Shown piece after piece: positions 9,002-16,283 of a stretch of 16,731 nucleotides of DNA; position 1 is the stretch's first letter, and each line of letters opens with the position of its first letter. The stretch is taken from NCBI GenBank assembly GCA_003508755.1, contig DNTK01000171.1:1-16731 (forward strand), given 5' to 3'. The notes under the pieces are model-generated. The model made no database searches. It was not told where the DNA came from and saw only the letters and a program-made list of their open reading frames with translations. This DNA is from Bacteroidales bacterium. Its GTDB lineage: Bacteria; Bacteroidota; Bacteroidia; Bacteroidales; UBA10428. A program made the position numbers and the translations under genes.

Positions 9002-9163
9002 AAAATTTTTTTCTGAAAAAAAAATTAGGTTTGTCTGCATTCATCCGTATTTTAACATCTTACTGGTGAATTAAATTTACTGCAATTTGTATTTATTTAC
9101 AAACAGCTTAATATTTTTTTCTGCAAATCAGTTATTTCCTGCATAAAAACGCTGTCGATGAAG

Positions 9164-9177
9164 TGTATATTTATACA
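9164..9177. promoter_or_regulatory. Inverted repeat TGTATA-TT-TATACA, possible operator
   Basis: This is a perfect 6-bp inverted repeat with a 2-base spacer, in the middle of the divergent region and far from either start (about 255 bases from susC, 285 from the carrier). It has the size of a dimeric regulator site. In DNA this AT-rich such palindromes also arise by chance, so the call is tentative. Confidence 0.25.
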
Positions 9178-9396
9178 TTTTCTTATCCTTTCCTCTTTCG
9201 AAAAAGCTATTACCAATTTATCAACAAGCACCTAAATTTATACTTTAACATACTTTTTTAACATGGCTGACTATAAAGAGTTTAGGTAATTTAGTGATAA
9301 ATATCATATTTAGACTATACAAAAAGCAGATTATTCTTGTAAATCGAAAGAAAACAAACGAAAAATATATATTTTTTAAGGGTTTTTGCGACAAAA

Positions 9397-9410
9397 TTGA
9401 TATAAATCAA
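9397..9410. promoter_or_regulatory. FNR/CRP-type operator TTGATATAAATCAA
   Basis: The site is an exact match to the FNR-type consensus TTGAT-N4-ATCAA, centred at 9403.5, about 60 bases before the carrier ATG. If the -7-like element at 9435–9442 is real, the centre falls near -43 relative to the likely transcription start, close to the class II activator position of about -41.5. Crp/Fnr-family regulators are common in Bacteroidota, but none is encoded in this window, so the identity of the binding protein is inferred from the site alone. Confidence 0.5.
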
Positions 9411-9434
9411 TAGCTCGATCTGATTCAATATAGT

Positions 9435-9442
9435 TAAATTCG
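9435..9442 (+). promoter_or_regulatory. Weak -7-like element for the YfcC carrier gene
   Basis: TAAATTCG differs at one base from TAnnTTTG and lies 20 bases before the ATG. No TTG is seen at the -33 position, as would be expected for a promoter that depends on an activator bound at the FNR-type box just upstream. Confidence 0.3.
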
Positions 9443-9462
9443 AAGCCAAAACATCCGCGATT

Positions 9463-11025
9463 ATGCTTAAGAAAATACCTGATACATTCGTAATAATTTT
9501 CTCCCTTATTGCAATAGCTGCAGTTCTAACCTGGTTTATCCCTGGTGGCAGGTACGTCGAACAGCAAGCAGGACCACCAACATTTGAGCATGTAGAAAGT
9601 GCTCCGCAAAGCTGGCATATCTTCACTGCCTTTCAAAAAGGGTTCGAAAAACAAGCCAGCATAATCATTTTTGTGCTGATTGTGGGTGGTGCTTTCTGGA
9701 TATTTAATACCACCCGGGCCATCGATGTTGGCATTTATGCGTTGCTTAGAAAGATGAAACGGCTGGAAGGAAATAAAATCTTCAGCACTAAACTTATCTC
9801 CCAGCTAATAGTAGTTATTATCATGCTTGTATTTAGCGTATTTGGTGCTGTATTTGGAATGAGTGAGGAAACCATAGCTTTTGTGGGCATTGTTATTCCC
9901 CTGGCCATTAGCCTTGGATATGATTCCATAACAGGTGTATCGATGGTTTTTGTGGCTGCCGGGCTTGGATTTGCCGGAGCAATTTTAAATCCATTCACCA
10001 TTGGTATAGCACAGGGAATTGCCGAATTACCACTCTTCTCGGGATTGGAATACCGCTTGATTTGCTGGGTCGTAATAAACATTGTGGGTATTACCTATAT
10101 ATTATGGTACTCCAATAAGGTATACAAACATCCCGAGAAATCTCCTGTACACGATAATGATGAATACTGGAGAGAGCGCTCGGGCGATATTGAAGATGCC
10201 AGTTATTATACTCCCAGGAGGGCATGGGGAATGTATGGTATCTCTCTTATTGTTATGGTTGTTTTTGCAGTACTGTATCCTTTAACCGATATAAAAATCG
10301 GAAATAGTGTGCATACTATGCCCGCATTAATCATTCTTGCAGCTTCGTTTGGAATTCTTGGGGCGCTCAGTCTGCTTAAATCGGTTCACTATTTTGTTAT
10401 AAATATTCTGCTATTTATTATCCTTTATCTCACCGTAGGGGTCATGGGCTTTGATTGGTATATAAACGAAATTTCGGCTCTCTTCCTGGCGGGGGGCATC
10501 ATGACTGGTATTACCATTCGAAAAACAGGTTCGGAAATAGTGAAACTGTTTATGGAGGGTGCCCGGGATATTATGGGTGCTGCGTTAATCATTGGTTTAG
10601 CAGGCGGGATTATTGTGATTCTGGAAGAAGGTGGCATTATTCACTCGATTTTACATGGTGCAGCAGGATTAATGACTGACCTTGGACAAGTTGCATCGGT
10701 ACAAACCATGTATGTTATTCAGACTTTTATTAACATTATTATTCCATCAGGTTCTGCTAAAGCCGCAATTACAATGCCTATTATGGCCCCTTTCTCGGAT
10801 TTAATTGGTGTATCGAGGCAGGCTACTGTCATGGCATTTCAGTTTGGCGATGGCTTTACCAATATGATCACACCAACGTCACCTGTATTGATGGGTGTGT
10901 TAGGAGTTGCGAAAATCCCTTATGTGAAATGGTTGAAATGGGTAACTCCTTTAATAGTGATACTGATTTTGGTCGGAGCATTACTGCTTATTCCCACAGT
11001 GATGATGGAATTGAATGGGTTTTAA
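9463..11025 (+). CDS. YfcC-family inner-membrane carrier
   Basis: This 520-residue polytopic membrane protein belongs to the YfcC family (C4-dicarboxylate anaerobic carrier-like, PF03606, within the ion transporter superfamily). About 11–13 hydrophobic segments are visible, including 8–26, 66–82, 112–131, 137–152, 160–180, 198–216, 257–272, 285–305, 308–328, 370–388 and 494–513. A hydrophilic loop at 220–255 separates two pseudo-repeated halves. Each half has a hairpin-loop motif typical of these carriers: GAILNPFTIGIAQ (172–184) and NMITPTSPVLMGVLG (467–481), with IIIPSGSAKA (425–434) before the second. Relatives move amino acids, peptides or dicarboxylates, and the substrate is not deducible here. 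Length matches the family (E. coli YfcC is about 506). It is single-gene, divergent from susC, and preceded by an FNR-type box suggesting oxygen-linked or cAMP-type control. Confidence 0.9.
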   Translation: MLKKIPDTFVIIFSLIAIAAVLTWFIPGGRYVEQQAGPPTFEHVESAPQSWHIFTAFQKGFEKQASIIIFVLIVGGAFWIFNTTRAIDVGIYALLRKMKRLEGNKIFSTKLISQLIVVIIMLVFSVFGAVFGMSEETIAFVGIVIPLAISLGYDSITGVSMVFVAAGLGFAGAILNPFTIGIAQGIAELPLFSGLEYRLICWVVINIVGITYILWYSNKVYKHPEKSPVHDNDEYWRERSGDIEDASYYTPRRAWGMYGISLIVMVVFAVLYPLTDIKIGNSVHTMPALIILAASFGILGALSLLKSVHYFVINILLFIILYLTVGVMGFDWYINEISALFLAGGIMTGITIRKTGSEIVKLFMEGARDIMGAALIIGLAGGIIVILEEGGIIHSILHGAAGLMTDLGQVASVQTMYVIQTFINIIIPSGSAKAAITMPIMAPFSDLIGVSRQATVMAFQFGDGFTNMITPTSPVLMGVLGVAKIPYVKWLKWVTPLIVILILVGALLLIPTVMMELNGF

Positions 11026-11074
11026 AAAGTAGTAAAGAGAAAAAGTGCTAAAGCGCTCAAAGCAAAAAAGCAGA

Positions 11075-11089
11075 AAGAAGGTCCTTCTT
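11075..11089. terminator. Probable bidirectional terminator between convergent genes
   Basis: AAGAAGG (11075–11081) and CCTTCTT (11083–11089) form a 7-bp inverted repeat with T-rich DNA after it on both strands (CTTTTT on plus, TTTTTT a few bases later on minus). It sits in the 94-base gap between the stops of the convergent carrier and DUF819 genes. The minimal spacer means the real stem is 5–6 bp, so strength is modest. Confidence 0.45.
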
Positions 11090-11119
11090 CCTTTTTAATC
11101 TCTTTTACTGGTGCTCTTT

Positions 11120-12367
11120 TTATTTTAGCAATGCTGCCAGGGTAATTCCCAGGTAATTTCCAATGGCGTATCCCATAATGCCCACAGTTAAACCTGATAC
11201 AATTACTTCTTTGTTCTTTAGCGGACCAGCTACCATGGGAACAAAAGGTGGTGAACATATCAGTGCCGTAGAGGTAACCATAAAAGTGTCGGCATCCACT
11301 CTAAATATCTTGCTAAATAAAGCATGCAAAACAAGTGTGCCAAATACTACAATTGAGATGTATAGGAATAAAGAGCCAGAAATACTAATGAGCTTCTGAA
11401 TATCGGCCATCGTTGCCACTACCAGACTAAATACAATAATAAAATACATACCCAATTCAAAACTCTTTTCCAACTTGTTTATTTTTGGAACAAACGATGC
11501 AGCTATGCTAAGTGTTGTGATGGTTAAAATAACGACTAACATAAGTTGCGAGGGTGGAAACAAGAAACTCAGCCCTCCTGAAAGACCTACAATAGCAATA
11601 CTCAATCCTAAGGCTATTCCAAGCTGCCTAAGATTCTTTTTTGAAAAAAAGTTCTGGTAGGCATTTTCATTAAACGTGATATTTTCATAAAGGTCTGTAT
11701 GCGTCAATTTTGGATACGGTTTTAAGAAACCTCTGAAAATATGTTTTCCAATAGTAATAATAAAAAGAAGGTAAATGACACCCACGGCAGTATCGTAGGT
11801 ATGCACCATGATGTATGTATTGGCATCAACATCCAGCATCTCTTTCAATGAGGCAAGGTTTGGTGTTCCGCCTGTATACAAGCCTACCATCATTCCAGCC
11901 AGTTTCTCGGCACTATTAAAATCCTCTTTGAATAAATAATATCCTACACTTATAATTCCAACGGCTGCAACAATAGCCAATAGCATTGAAAGCATTGTTA
12001 TGCCAGACATCCTGAACCATACCTTTATTTTTAGCGAGAACAATAGTAAAGGCAAAGCCACTGGAATGACTATGCTTACCAGAGTATCCTGTAGCATGAA
12101 TATTTTATAGGCCGTAACATCTTCCAAAGTAATCATCCCATTAACCAGCCAGCTGTTCAGTTGATCGGAAGAGATTGTAGTGCCTATTTGCATAGCTGTT
12201 TCAAGAAACTCACCTGGCTTATGCAGTAACCCAATGTGGCCAATAACCAGGCCTACTGCATAAGCTATTATGATTGCCCCAATTTTATTCAAAACAGAAA
12301 CCCTTTCTGTTAAGAACAGAATTAAGACCGGTACCAACAGAAAGAAAAAGGTAAGAACTATTATCAT
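11120..12367 (-). CDS. DUF819-family integral membrane protein
   Basis: This 415-residue protein matches the DUF819 family (PF05684, B. subtilis YjcL-like), predicted membrane transporters of unknown substrate. It is strongly hydrophobic with about ten or more membrane segments, for example 3–20, 29–45, 95–112, 122–145 and 195–207. Family marks are YTGGTPNLASLKEML (164–178) in the first half and AGPLKNKEVIVSGLTVGIMG (380–399) followed by YAIGNYLG near the C-terminus. ALICSPPFVPMVAGP (368–382) is also typical. The repeated Gly/Pro/Asn-rich breaks suggest broken helices like those of secondary carriers. It stands alone, convergent with the YfcC carrier and downstream of fabI beyond a terminator, so it is probably transcribed by itself. 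I see only a weak -7-like TAACTTTT upstream. Confidence 0.88.
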   Translation of the reverse strand: MIIVLTFFFLLVPVLILFLTERVSVLNKIGAIIIAYAVGLVIGHIGLLHKPGEFLETAMQIGTTISSDQLNSWLVNGMITLEDVTAYKIFMLQDTLVSIVIPVALPLLLFSLKIKVWFRMSGITMLSMLLAIVAAVGIISVGYYLFKEDFNSAEKLAGMMVGLYTGGTPNLASLKEMLDVDANTYIMVHTYDTAVGVIYLLFIITIGKHIFRGFLKPYPKLTHTDLYENITFNENAYQNFFSKKNLRQLGIALGLSIAIVGLSGGLSFLFPPSQLMLVVILTITTLSIAASFVPKINKLEKSFELGMYFIIVFSLVVATMADIQKLISISGSLFLYISIVVFGTLVLHALFSKIFRVDADTFMVTSTALICSPPFVPMVAGPLKNKEVIVSGLTVGIMGYAIGNYLGITLAALLK

Positions 12368-12420
12368 CTGAATTACTCTGTAAAAAAGTTAAAAAATATT
12401 CTGAAGACCAGCTAATGCAT

Positions 12421-12453
12421 AAAAAAGCCGCAATTTATAAAAAAAGCGGCTTT
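12421..12453 (-). terminator. Rho-independent terminator downstream of fabI
   Basis: AAAGCCGC (12424–12431) pairs with GCGGCTTT (12446–12453), an 8-bp GC-rich stem with a 14-base loop. On the minus strand the stem runs directly into TTTTTT, as expected for a terminator about 27 bases past the fabI stop. It separates fabI from the DUF819 gene. Confidence 0.8.
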
Positions 12454-12479
12454 ATAATATTATTGAAATAATCTAAATA

Positions 12480-13322
12480 TTAGTCTCCTAATTCTGGGCA
12501 ATCTCTAAAACTTTTGTCGTACTGACTCATGGCTCTGAAACTCATACCCATACTTGAGAAACCACCATCATGGAAGAGATTCTGCATGGTAACTTTTTTG
12601 GTTAAATCAGAAAACATGGTTACACAATAGTCGGCACAATCATCGGCAGTAGCATTGCCAAGTGGCGACATACGCTCCGAGAAATCCAATAAGCGATCGA
12701 TCCCCTTCACACCACTACCTGCAGTTGTTAGCGTAGGTGACTGTGAGATGGTATTCACACGAATCTTTTTGTCACGCCCATAGATATATCCAAAGCTTCG
12801 CGCAATGGATTCTAATAATGATTTTGCATCGGCCATATCATTGTATCCATATAAAGTACGTTGTGCAGCTACATAAGACAGAGCAACAACAGATCCCCAC
12901 TCAGTTATAGCATCGAGTTTTCGACACACATACAATACCTTATGGAACGAAAGTGCTGAAACATCCAGCGTTTTCTGGTAGTAGCCATAATTAAGTTTAT
13001 CATAAGAAAGTCCCTTGCGAACATTCGGAGACATCCCTATTGAGTGAAGTATAAAATCGATTTTTCCGCCTAAAAGCTCCATCGATTGTTTTACCAAATC
13101 TTCAAGTGCATTAACATCGGTAGCATCGGCAGGAATTACCTTGGAACCGGTTTTTTCGGCAAGACTGTCTAGTTCTCCCATTCGAAGGGCCACCGGGGTG
13201 TTGGTTAAAACAAAAATTGCACCCTCTTCGTGCGCCCTTTCTGCCACTTTCCAGGCAATGGACATGTCGTTTAGAGCTCCAAAAATAATTCCTCTTTTTC
13301 CTTTTAAAAGATTATAAGCCAT
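12480..13322 (-). CDS. fabI: Enoyl-[acyl-carrier-protein] reductase (NADH), FabI
   Basis: This enzyme catalyses the last step of each type II fatty-acid elongation cycle, reducing trans-2-enoyl-ACP to acyl-ACP with NAD(P)H in the cytoplasm. The 280-residue protein is a short-chain dehydrogenase of the FabI type. The nucleotide-binding start GIIFGALNDMSIAWKVAERA (11–30) has the FabI G-x5-S-I-A pattern. HSIGMSPN (93–100) is the segment near the cofactor and triclosan site. The catalytic set is Tyr150 (ALSY), Tyr160 and Lys167 (YNDMADAK), with the spacing Y-x9-Y-x6-K of E. coli FabI (146/156/163). It is slightly longer than E. coli FabI (262), as is common in Bacteroidota. It is flanked by a terminator downstream and an unusual repeat-bearing leader upstream. 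Essential unless a FabK, FabL or FabV exists elsewhere. Confidence 0.97.
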   Translation of the reverse strand: MAYNLLKGKRGIIFGALNDMSIAWKVAERAHEEGAIFVLTNTPVALRMGELDSLAEKTGSKVIPADATDVNALEDLVKQSMELLGGKIDFILHSIGMSPNVRKGLSYDKLNYGYYQKTLDVSALSFHKVLYVCRKLDAITEWGSVVALSYVAAQRTLYGYNDMADAKSLLESIARSFGYIYGRDKKIRVNTISQSPTLTTAGSGVKGIDRLLDFSERMSPLGNATADDCADYCVTMFSDLTKKVTMQNLFHDGGFSSMGMSFRAMSQYDKSFRDCPELGD

Positions 13323-13331
13323 ATTAAATGA

Positions 13332-13370
13332 TTTAGATTTTAGATTTTTTAGATTTTAGATTTTAGATTT
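13332..13370. repeat. Tandem heptamer repeat (TTTAGAT)x5 just upstream of fabI
   Basis: Five copies of TTTAGAT occur at 13332, 13339, 13348, 13355 and 13362, with a two-T insertion after the second copy. On the coding strand of fabI they read as ATCTAAA repeats ending 9 bases before the ATG. They occupy the place where a ribosome-binding region would be. Simple heptamer arrays can vary in copy number by slippage. Confidence 0.85.
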
Positions 13371-13470
13371 CGGACCTTAGGCTATTGGAAAGAAAGAATA
13401 TTAACGCCAGTACTACAACCTTTCTTATAGCAAGGATATGCCCGTTGTTAGTCTTTTATCTGAAATCTAA
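13363..13470. repeat. Nested inverted-repeat element in the fabI leader
   Basis: TTAGATTTCGGA (13363–13374) matches 11 of 12 bases with the reverse complement of 13459–13470 (TCTGAAATCTAA), and the heptamer array runs into the left arm. Inside, CTAT...AAGAAAG (13382–13396) can pair with CTTTCTTATAG (13420–13430), allowing a bulge. A further AGATTTC-like copy, inverted, follows at 13475–13483. The whole block could fold as a cruciform or leader-RNA structure, or be a small dispersed intergenic repeat. No coding content is seen. Confidence 0.55.
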
Positions 13471-13498
13471 TGTCTGGAAATCTGTTTTTAATCGCGTG

Positions 13499-13506
13499 CA
13501 AAAATA
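13499..13506 (-). promoter_or_regulatory. Candidate -7 promoter element for fabI
   Basis: The minus strand reads TATTTTTG, an exact TAnnTTTG match, about 177 bases before the fabI ATG. The -33 region reads CCTTT with no clear TTG. If used, the transcript would have a long leader carrying the inverted repeats and the heptamer array. The remainder of 13507–13633, up to the recN stop, shows no feature I can support, and no strong recN terminator is visible. Confidence 0.4.
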
Positions 13507-13633
13507 ATAAACAATTGAATTTAATAAAGGTTGAATTTAAATTCTCTTGAATATTTTATGAAATCAAGGTTGTAACATAGTCAGCACATTACTGCAGCCT
13601 TGTCTGCGAATTAAATAATACTCCTGGAAGCAT

Positions 13634-15286
13634 TTATTTATTGAGCAGAACTTTTGCATTTTCAAGCGCAGCATCAGTCAGCTCCTCCCCACTCAGCATT
13701 TTTGCAATTTCATGCAATCGTTCCATCCTATCGAGCTTTTTCACAAAGGTACGGGTATGTTCCTTATCATGATTCTTATAAACCTTATAATGTGCTTCAC
13801 CTTTACTTGCCACCTGAGGAAGATGTGTGATATTAATCACCTGCATACCTGATGCCATCGCATGAATGAGCGCTCCAACTTTATCGGCAATTTCACCAGA
13901 AACTCCCGTATCAATTTCATCCAGAATAATGGTTGGCATGCCTCCGGCATCGGATAAAAGTGCTTTAACTGCCAGCATCAACCTGGAAAGCTCTCCACCA
14001 GAGGCAATTTTGGAGATTTCCTTAACCGGATGATTTTTATTTGCAGTGAAAAGGAAAGATACTTCATCTATTCCGCTATTGCTCATATCTTTATCTGTGC
14101 AATCTATCTGCAACCTTCCATGTTCAATACCAAGATTTCGCAGGGTATTTTCAACCTTGGTTTGCAAGGAAGCAAAAGATTCTTTTCTTTTTCCTGATAC
14201 CTGATGCGCCAAATCCAACGCCCGCGCTTCCTGCTGCTCAAGCTGTTTTCTTAATGTTTCAAGCTCAAATTCACCATCGATACCAATGGAAAGCTTTTGT
14301 TGAAAACTTTCAAGCTTTTCTAGAAGCTCCTCTTCAGAATCAGCACGGTGTTTTTGCAGCAGGCTGTAGAGCAGATTTAGCCGTTGATGTAATAGCTCCT
14401 GGTGTCCCGGATCGAATTCAAGCTTTTCGAAATCTGCCTGAATATCGGCATCCAGCTCTTTCAATTCAATTTTTACAGACTCCAGGCGATTCAGAAGTTC
14501 ATTTGCAGGAGAAAACACCCTGGAAATGCGATTAATGGCTGTTGAAATATTTTGAATACTGTCCAGTAATCCTTGCTCATCCGCTGATAGAACCTGCGAA
14601 ACTTCGTGCAATGCAGCCTTTATTTCGCCCGCATTTTCAACCTGACTAAGTTCCTGTTCTATTTGGCTTATTTCACCAGCGCGAATATTTGCATCGGCAA
14701 GCTCAGTCACCTGGTGATTCAAATAGTCTATATCGGCTTTTATGGAAGTATAGCTCTCCAGTTTTTTCAGGTATGCACTTTTTGATGCCTTGAATTCGGC
14801 ATAGGCTCTCAGATACTCATTTAGCAAGGGCTCATTCCCGCAAAATTTATCGATAATATTTAGAAGAAATGCCTGCTGATTAAGCAACAAATTCTGATGT
14901 TGTGAATGAATGTCAACCAGTTGCAAAGCAAGCTCCTGAAGTATTGTCAGGTTAACCGGAGTATCGTTCACAAAAGCTCTTGATTTACCACTGGGAAGTA
15001 TTTCTCTTCTGAAAACACTGTGCCGATCAAAATCAAGGTCGTTATCGCGGTATACGCTTTCCAGGTTATAGCCGGCCACATTAAATTCTGCTTCGACGAT
15101 GCACTTGCTATCAGCGTTACTTAACACACTGGTATCGGCTCTTTTACCCAGAATTAAACCAAGTGCACCAAGTAAAATTGATTTACCCGCGCCTGTTTCA
15201 CCGGTAATGATATTTAATCCATGGTGGAAATCAACCGACAACTCTTCGATAAGAGCATAGTTTTTTACTTTAAGTGAAAGCAGCAT
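13634..15286 (-). CDS. recN: DNA repair protein RecN
   Basis: RecN is an SMC-like ATPase that acts early in repair of DNA double-strand breaks together with RecA. The 550-residue length matches the family (E. coli 553). The N-terminal head starts LLSLKVKNYALIEELSVDF and has Walker A GETGAGKS at 29–36. HSQHQNLLLN (about 147–156) is the conserved RecN Q-rich segment. Residues about 165–390 are a long coiled coil rich in Glu, Gln, Lys and Leu. The C-terminal head has the ABC signature SGGELSR (429–435), Walker B TIILDEID (452–459) followed by TGVSG, and the switch segment INITHLPQVAS (485–495). All key motifs are intact. It lies 91 bases after the DUF4835 gene in the coaBC–DUF4835–recN order seen in many Bacteroidota, with a candidate promoter of its own in the gap. 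Confidence 0.97.
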   Translation of the reverse strand: MLLSLKVKNYALIEELSVDFHHGLNIITGETGAGKSILLGALGLILGKRADTSVLSNADSKCIVEAEFNVAGYNLESVYRDNDLDFDRHSVFRREILPSGKSRAFVNDTPVNLTILQELALQLVDIHSQHQNLLLNQQAFLLNIIDKFCGNEPLLNEYLRAYAEFKASKSAYLKKLESYTSIKADIDYLNHQVTELADANIRAGEISQIEQELSQVENAGEIKAALHEVSQVLSADEQGLLDSIQNISTAINRISRVFSPANELLNRLESVKIELKELDADIQADFEKLEFDPGHQELLHQRLNLLYSLLQKHRADSEEELLEKLESFQQKLSIGIDGEFELETLRKQLEQQEARALDLAHQVSGKRKESFASLQTKVENTLRNLGIEHGRLQIDCTDKDMSNSGIDEVSFLFTANKNHPVKEISKIASGGELSRLMLAVKALLSDAGGMPTIILDEIDTGVSGEIADKVGALIHAMASGMQVINITHLPQVASKGEAHYKVYKNHDKEHTRTFVKKLDRMERLHEIAKMLSGEELTDAALENAKVLLNK

Positions 15287-15309
15287 ATTTCAATAAAGCT
15301 AATTGCTGA

Positions 15310-15317
15310 CAAAGCTA
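15310..15317 (-). promoter_or_regulatory. Candidate -7 promoter element for recN
   Basis: The minus strand reads TAGCTTTG, an exact TAnnTTTG match, 24 bases before the recN ATG within the 91-base gap. The -33 position lacks a clear TTG. It would allow recN to be expressed apart from the coaBC–DUF4835 transcript. I see no recognisable LexA-type palindrome nearby. Confidence 0.4.
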
Positions 15318-15377
15318 CTATTAATATATCTGAATGATAAAAGTACTGTAAGATTTATTTGAACATGTTATAAACCG

Positions 15378-16280
15378 CTATTGGTCCAGCTTACTGTATT
15401 TCCGGCTTCCGGCGGGATCTATATTGAGTAAAATACGTTTCATCCGCTGTTTTTCGCTGGTTTGAGCCTGGGAGTATATGTCCACAAACTCGTTCGATTT
15501 TGTTTCAAGTACAATGGTGAGCAGATAAGTGAAAGGATCGGGTTTATTCGTAGCAAATTTCTCCAACATCATAATGGCATCGGTAACCCCTGCCCTACCT
15601 TGTTCGACCGATTTTTCCATTAAATCAAGACCATTACGGTGATAATTATAGTAGAAATTTCGTATTGGCTCGTACTCGGTATCGGTTAGGTTTTCGATAA
15701 GCCAATACCGGTTTTTACGTTTCTGGCTGTCGCTGCCAATCCAGCCAATATATCCAGACCCTTGTGCTGCATTGAGAATGCGTTCTGCATTTTGAAAGGC
15801 TTCATCGCCCCCGAGTGGCGAAAAGGTGTCGCCATCTAGTCCAATAATAATATAGGCGTAAAAAGAAAGCAGGGAGGAAAGGTTAGAAATAAAGTTATTC
15901 TCAGAATATTCTATTGGATCAAATTCCTGGTAAACAAACTGCACATCATCATCGACATAATTAAGAATCACCGAATTAAATGAAGAACCATAAACAGGTC
16001 TCCTTGCTTGTATTTGAAGTCTTGCTTTAAATTCGTTTGCACTTATCTGCTCAGAGATATCAACCAAAATATTGCACTCGATACGCTCGTGACCTTCGTA
16101 AACATAATTTGTCCAGGTGGTATTGTTCATAAAATCATTCAATGCCTCCTGCATGGTAGTAAAGATTTGTTTGTTGGTTCCCTGAATTCTGCTGGAGCTC
16201 ACTGAAACGTTACAATCAAGCTCCTGTGCATGGATACCAATTGATATGAGGGCGGTAAAAAATAAAGTCAGGCACTTCAT
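15378..16280 (-). CDS. DUF4835-family exported protein (PorD-like)
   Basis: This 300-residue protein has an N-terminal signal peptide (MKCLTLFFTALISIGIHAQ) and a mature start ELDCNVSVSS, the QEL-[DN]-C-x-V beginning typical of DUF4835 (PF16119). Other family features are the early helix QIFTTMQEALNDFMNNTTWT, the strand RLQIQARRPVYGSSFNSVIL, and DPAGSRKYSKLDQ near the end. The Cys at position 23 is not in a lipobox, so I call a secreted or periplasmic protein. Some annotations name this family PorD and link it to the type IX secretion system; I rely on memory for that and treat the role as unproven. It begins 3 bases after the coaBC stop and is clearly co-transcribed with it. The gene order coaBC–DUF4835–recN is common in the phylum. 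Confidence 0.88.
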   Translation of the reverse strand: MKCLTLFFTALISIGIHAQELDCNVSVSSSRIQGTNKQIFTTMQEALNDFMNNTTWTNYVYEGHERIECNILVDISEQISANEFKARLQIQARRPVYGSSFNSVILNYVDDDVQFVYQEFDPIEYSENNFISNLSSLLSFYAYIIIGLDGDTFSPLGGDEAFQNAERILNAAQGSGYIGWIGSDSQKRKNRYWLIENLTDTEYEPIRNFYYNYHRNGLDLMEKSVEQGRAGVTDAIMMLEKFATNKPDPFTYLLTIVLETKSNEFVDIYSQAQTSEKQRMKRILLNIDPAGSRKYSKLDQ

Positions 16281-16283
16281 CGA

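Larger units (their letters stand above)
8910..9462. other. Divergent AT-rich regulatory region between susC and the YfcC carrier gene
   Basis: These 553 bases carry no convincing gene. An open frame at 9315–9626 on the minus strand overlaps the carrier start and has no coding character. The DNA is very AT-rich, with long A or T runs near 9001–9025 and 9111–9120. It holds promoters for both flanking genes and several inverted repeats: TTTGTA-N6-TACAAA at 9086–9103, TGTATA-TT-TATACA at 9164–9177, TGATA-AA-TATCA near 9294–9305, and the FNR-type box at 9397–9410. The length is generous for two promoters, so regulation by more than one factor is plausible. Confidence 0.6.

Noticed and set aside
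9315..9626. Minus-strand open frame overlapping the start of the YfcC carrier
   Set aside because: Its C-terminal half is antisense to the carrier N-terminus and its N-terminal half is low-complexity AT-rich DNA, so no gene is supported.
11022..11258. Minus-strand open frame across the convergent gap
   Set aside because: It overlaps the DUF819 C-terminus in another frame and spans the probable terminator; its composition reflects the AT-rich gap.
13332..13370. Short direct repeats that might be a CRISPR array
   Set aside because: Units are 7 bases, directly adjacent, with no spacers, and no cas gene is present.
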